DNA from: Cohnella caldifontis
GTDB lineage: Bacteria; Bacillota; Bacilli; Paenibacillales; Paenibacillaceae
Reading direction: 5' to 3'
Assembly: GCF_029360585.1 (NCBI RefSeq)
Contig: NZ_JAQZSJ010000003.1
Coordinates: forward strand, 62,001-126,000
DNA: 64,000 nt
Shown: positions 61,019 through 64,000 of the stretch, in pieces
Position numbering within the stretch: position 1 is the first letter of the stretch
How the letters are laid out: the number at the start of each line of letters is the position of its first letter
Translations under genes and position numbers: made by a program
The notes under the pieces: model-generated
Database searches by the model: none
What the model was told of the DNA's origin: nothing
What the model saw: only the letters and a program-made list of their open reading frames with translations

Positions 61019-61201
61019 TGACGGACACAGCGGACGTTATGCGGGTCGCTCCTCGGCAAAGCGCATTTTAACGGACACAGTTGCGCTTATTGTGGGAAAA
61101 ACCCCACGTATATCCGTAACGGGTTACGGATAGGGGCCGCGGTGTCCGTTACGTTTTGAAAATGAGGGGATTTGATCCAATAGCGGCTGCGGTGTCCGTT
61201 A
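61019..61201. repeat. Symmetric four-unit intergenic repeat (two direct, two inverted 22-bp units)
   Basis: Plus-oriented units at 61019-61040 and 61069-61090 and inverted units at 61130-61151 and 61180-61201 share the core AACGGACACMG. Direct units are 50 bp apart, as are the inverted units, and outer and inner pairs share the centre 61110. Near the centre a palindrome TATCCGTAAC-GG-GTTACGGATA (61111-61132) and a GTGGG/CCCAC hairpin add structure. The layout copies that of the repeat at 28239-28423, with unrelated unit sequence. Confidence 0.75.
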
Positions 61202-61426
61202 GAATCAGAACCCCGTGACGGGAAGGGTGGGGTTTCGGTGAAAAACGTTACCGCATGGGCAGGAAGGCGGGATCACCATGACCAAGATCAAGCGGTAGTG
61301 GGATTGATTAAAGCCTGCCGCGCAAGCTTAATCCCCGCCAACCCGAGGGCAACAGCTGGACTTCAGAGGCACGAATCAAAAGGACCGTCAGGGATGAACT
61401 TCTCCCTGACGGTTTTTCTTGCAAAA
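61202..61426. other. Interval with a terminator-like hairpin
   Basis: ACCGTCAGGGA (61384-61394) and TCCCTGACGGT (61403-61413) form an 11-bp stem followed by TTTT on the plus strand, a plausible terminator. The small plus-strand frames in 61238-61651 show no homology or good start site. This could be a remnant of a degraded gene. Confidence 0.5.
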
Positions 61427-61973
61427 TCATTTCAGGCTGCTTACCTGGTCATGGGTGACTTGATAGACGATCTTGCCTTGCGTGTTCATGTACTGGAACC
61501 TGGCTTTTGTGTTACTCGAATATCCGCTGGTGAGGATCCGGGCCAAGCCGTAACGGAACGACTTCGCGTCGGCCACGCTCTTCTTAAGAAGAACATCATA
61601 TATCCTTCCGTGCCGTGTTTTCCCTGGACGCTGACGACAACGAATCCGTAGCTGAATCCCTCCAGAGGGTAGTGGCCTTTGGGGAAGGTGAACCGCTTTT
61701 TCCCCGTCTTGTCGATGGCATAATAATTCCCCGGTTTGTCGCCTGCGATCGCCAAACCTTCCTGAAAGTCTTTCACGTCCGTGTACGTCGGCTTGATGAT
61801 CCACTTGTGGAATACATGGACTTCTCGGGGCGCACGGCCGCCAGTCCCTCCGAATAGGGGGCAAACGAACGGTAATTTTTCGTTTCCGGAAGGATGACCT
61901 CGAATGATGGAGTAGGGACAAGCCTGCGTTTCCCCAGTATATCTTCGATCCGAAGGGTGGGCAATATTCCCAC
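61427..61973 (-). pseudogene. WG-repeat protein, broken by two frameshifts
   Basis: Three overlapping minus-strand frames together read as one WG-repeat (KWG-type) protein: PSFEVILPETKNYRSFAPYS/EGLAAVRPEK, then HKWIIKPTYTDVKDFQEGLA and YYAIDKTGKKRFTFPKGHYP, then SVADAKSFRYGLARILTSGY with YMNTQGKIVYQ. The frame changes near 61826 and again near 61590. Such proteins carry repeated beta elements and are variable. Each break needs one indel, so either the gene is dead or the assembly has two errors. Confidence 0.7.
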
Positions 61974-61982
61974 TCAAATCTG

Positions 61983-62879
61983 TCAAGCCTCTGATTTGGG
62001 GAGGGCCGCCATACGCGCGTTCAGCCTTCCTCTTCCTTTTCCCTGCCAATTCACCAAGAATACCCCCGCGCAAATCAACGCCCCGCCGAACCCGACATAC
62101 CATTGCACCTGCTCGCCGAGCAGCAACCAACTGGACAGCACGCCGAACAGCGGCATCAGGAACAGGAAGGAGCTCGTTTTCCCGGGATCCCCTTGCTGAA
62201 GCAGGTAGTACCAGACCGAGAACTGGACGATGGAGCACAGGACGACGAGGCACAGCGTCACGGCGACGGAAGTCGCCGTAAATTCAAAACGGGGATGCTC
62301 CGAAAGAGCGCTCAGGAGGAAGAGCGCGATCCCCCCTGCCAGCATCTGATAGGCCGTCAGCACCATCATATCGAACGAATGGCCCCATTTTTTCACCAAT
62401 AACGTGGCGGAAGCGAAGCTCACCGCGCCGAGGAAACAGATGAACGTGCCCGGATTCAACTCCATATGCGAGCCGAACGTCAGGAACACGCCGACGAACC
62501 CGACGGCGACGCCCGCCCAGACGCGGGCCCGATATACGGTTCCGGTCAACAGGGATCCCAGGATGATGACGAGCAGCGGGTTCGTGGCGGCAATGATGGA
62601 GGACTCGCCGGACGTGATCCATCGCATGCTGTAATAGACGCAGCCCATGACGCCGGCCGACTGCAGCACGCCGATCGCCGCCGCCTGCAGCCATTGTCTG
62701 CCGCGGGGTTGCGGACGGTTCCGGACGATCAGCGCCAGCAGCCCGCCGGCCAGCACGTAACGGATGCCCATCAGGAAGAAGGGCGGGGCATAATCCAGGC
62801 CGATTTTGCCGACGGGAAAAGCGACGCCCATCAAGAACGTCGTGAGAATCAGCAGACTGAAATACCGAGAGGGTTTCAT
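61983..62879 (-). CDS. EamA/DMT-superfamily transporter
   Basis: A 298-residue protein with ten membrane segments and two EamA repeats (FSLLILTTFLMGVAFPVGKI; FLGAVSFASATLLVKKWG). Exporter of amino acid derivatives or similar; substrate unknown. AAAGGAGG lies 7 bases before ATG 62879. It lies 28 bp downstream of the SDR gene on the same strand, so it may be in its operon. Confidence 0.86.
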   Translation of the reverse strand: MKPSRYFSLLILTTFLMGVAFPVGKIGLDYAPPFFLMGIRYVLAGGLLALIVRNRPQPRGRQWLQAAAIGVLQSAGVMGCVYYSMRWITSGESSIIAATNPLLVIILGSLLTGTVYRARVWAGVAVGFVGVFLTFGSHMELNPGTFICFLGAVSFASATLLVKKWGHSFDMMVLTAYQMLAGGIALFLLSALSEHPRFEFTATSVAVTLCLVVLCSIVQFSVWYYLLQQGDPGKTSSFLFLMPLFGVLSSWLLLGEQVQWYVGFGGALICAGVFLVNWQGKGRGRLNARMAALPKSEA

Positions 62880-62907
62880 CGGTCGTGCCTCCTTTCGCGG
62901 TCCGGAC

Positions 62908-63648
62908 TTACAACGTTTGCCCGCTGTCCACGGTGATGATCTGGCCGGTCATCGCTTCCTGCTCCAGGGCCGACGCGATCATCCGCGCGATGTCCTCGGG
63001 CGCGGAAATGCGCTGCAGCAGCAGATTCGGGGCCAGCCGCCGCATCTGCTCCTCCCGGCCGGCCCACCATCTCGTCGCGACCGCGCCGGGCACGACGCAG
63101 TTGACCCGGATATCGGGAGACAGCGCGCGGGCCAGCGACTTGGTCAGTCCGTGGACGGCCGCTTTGGACACGGCGTAAGGAAGCGAAGAACCGAGTCCCG
63201 TCCGGCCGGCGATGCTGCCGACGTTGACGATCGCGCCGCCGCCGTTTCTCTTCATGAAGGGGGCAACAGCGCGCGCACAAAAGAACATGCCCTTCACGTT
63301 GACGTCGAACAGTTCGTCCCATATTTCCCCCGTGGCCGACTCCAGATCATCCATCGGAATATGCCGGGTAACGCTGGCGTTATTAACAAGCAGATCCACC
63401 GTGCCGAAATGCTCCGCGGCGCTTCGGACCATGGCCCGAACTTCGTCGTCCCGGGAGACGTCCGCCTGCAGCGCGATCGCGCGTCCGCCTTCTTCGAGGA
63501 TCCGCCGCGCGGTTTCTTCCGCTTCGGCTTGAGAACGCGAGTAATTCACGATCACGGCGGCCCCCCGCCCGGCCAACTCGAAGCTGACCGCTCTGCCGAT
63601 CCCCGTGCCTCCGCCCGTCACCAGCGCCGTTTTGTTCCGAAGTTCCAT
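62908..63648 (-). CDS. Short-chain dehydrogenase/reductase
   Basis: About 246 residues of the classical SDR family (FabG-like): TGGGTGIGRAVSFEL cofactor loop, NNAS motif LLVNNASVTRHI, catalytic YAVSK with the upstream Ser in VNVGSIAGRTG, and the C-terminal GQIITVDSGQTL. Reduces or oxidises an alcohol/ketone with NAD(P)H. GGGAGTGG lies just before ATG 63648; an in-frame ATG at 63684 has no site. Divergent from the LysR gene. Confidence 0.9.
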   Translation of the reverse strand: MELRNKTALVTGGGTGIGRAVSFELAGRGAAVIVNYSRSQAEAEETARRILEEGGRAIALQADVSRDDEVRAMVRSAAEHFGTVDLLVNNASVTRHIPMDDLESATGEIWDELFDVNVKGMFFCARAVAPFMKRNGGGAIVNVGSIAGRTGLGSSLPYAVSKAAVHGLTKSLARALSPDIRVNCVVPGAVATRWWAGREEQMRRLAPNLLLQRISAPEDIARMIASALEQEAMTGQIITVDSGQTL

Positions 63649-63771
63649 TTTCCATCCACTCCCGTATGTCTTTGTATGGACCATTGTAAGGAGAATATTG
63701 GATTCTGTATAATTGAACTAATTGAAGGAAAGATTCAAAAAAATTGAACCCTGCGGCGGGGAGGGAAAACG

Positions 63772-64000
63772 GTGGATCTCAAGACGCTGAGAACGTTCCA
63801 GGCGATCGTGAAATACGGCAGCTTCAACCGCGCGGCGCAAGAGATGAACTACGTGCAGTCCACGGTGACGATGCAAATCCAGAAGCTGGAGTCGGAGCTG
63901 GGCGTTCAGCTGCTCGAGCGCGGCAAAGACGTCGGCCTCACGGAAGCCGGCCGGCTGTTCTACGACCAGAGCCTGCAAATCGTGAAAAACATGGAGCATC
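63772..64000 (+). CDS. LysR-type regulator, 5' part
   Basis: The first 76 codons of a LysR regulator run off the right edge. The winged helix is clear: DLKTLRTFQAIVKYGSFNRA, then MNYVQSTVTMQIQKLESELG and GVQLLERGKDVGLTEAGRLF. GTG 63772 follows GGGAGGG. It likely controls the divergent SDR gene; the intergenic region holds AT-rich dyads such as TTGAACTAATTGAA at 63712-63725. Confidence 0.9.
   Translation, partial: MDLKTLRTFQAIVKYGSFNRAAQEMNYVQSTVTMQIQKLESELGVQLLERGKDVGLTEAGRLFYDQSLQIVKNMEH

Noticed and set aside
28239-61201. CRISPR array explanation for the repeat units
   Set aside because: Units are too few, alternate in orientation and differ in sequence, and there are no cas genes.
61238-61651. 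Plus-strand frame of 137 codons in the repeat region
   Set aside because: No recognisable domain or ribosome-binding site, and it overlaps the minus-strand WG-repeat remnants and crosses a terminator-like hairpin.

Overview
The window is high-GC DNA from a Gram-positive, spore-forming bacterium, most likely a member of Paenibacillaceae (Paenibacillus/Cohnella-like). The basis is strong AGGAGG ribosome-binding sites, GTG and TTG starts, lipoproteins with Firmicute lipoboxes, a SpoIIM-type gene, a soluble PAS histidine kinase like those of the sporulation phosphorelay, class Ib ribonucleotide reductase, HelD, and protein sequences that read like that family. No rRNA, tRNA, CRISPR array, prophage or intact insertion sequence was seen. 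This is a chromosomal segment of mixed metabolic and regulatory loci.

Layout: 1-5922 is a DUF4129/DUF4350/MoxR/DUF58 membrane-protein cluster with a convergent SpoIIM-like gene and an RDD gene. 5942-14768 holds stress and small-molecule loci: a pyruvate-oxidase-like enzyme, a quinone reductase with a damaged 5' end, an Rrf2 regulator with qorB, a CynX-type transporter with a LysR regulator, and an XRE regulator with an interrupted lipoprotein gene. 15002-19638 has HelD and a coupled LspA-like/SGNH/GNAT trio. 19683-24239 (minus) is a 1518-residue secreted nuclease. 24499-28125 is phnDCEE. 28447-33095 has a 5'-nucleotidase-type enzyme, a PAS histidine kinase and two MpsC/DUF2294 paralogues, the last three loci carrying leaders or terminators. 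33138-36975 is nrdIEF behind a cobalamin riboswitch and probable NrdR boxes. 37328-46362 is a LacI-controlled sugar operon (binding protein, two permeases, sugar kinase, glycerophosphodiesterase, HAD phosphatase, phosphoesterase, GH4 glycosidase). 46590-64000 holds an ECF sigma factor fused to two VOC domains, peroxiredoxins, several transporters each next to its regulator, a SWIM-SNF2 helicase, and a broken WG-repeat gene.

How the parts work together: many loci are regulator-target pairs with visible operators (Rrf2/qorB, LysR/CynX, TetR/MFS twice, HxlR/quinone reductase, LacI/sugar operon, LysR/SDR). Several deal with quinone, electrophile or peroxide stress. The sugar operon could import a glycerophosphoryl-glycoside or other phosphorylated glycan fragment and cut it to glycolytic intermediates.

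The most unusual items are the sigma-VOC-VOC fusion, two four-unit intergenic repeat elements with exact mirror symmetry and a 50-51 bp period, the double control (riboswitch plus NrdR-like boxes) of nrdIEF, and an Rrf2 operator that encloses a perfect -10 box.
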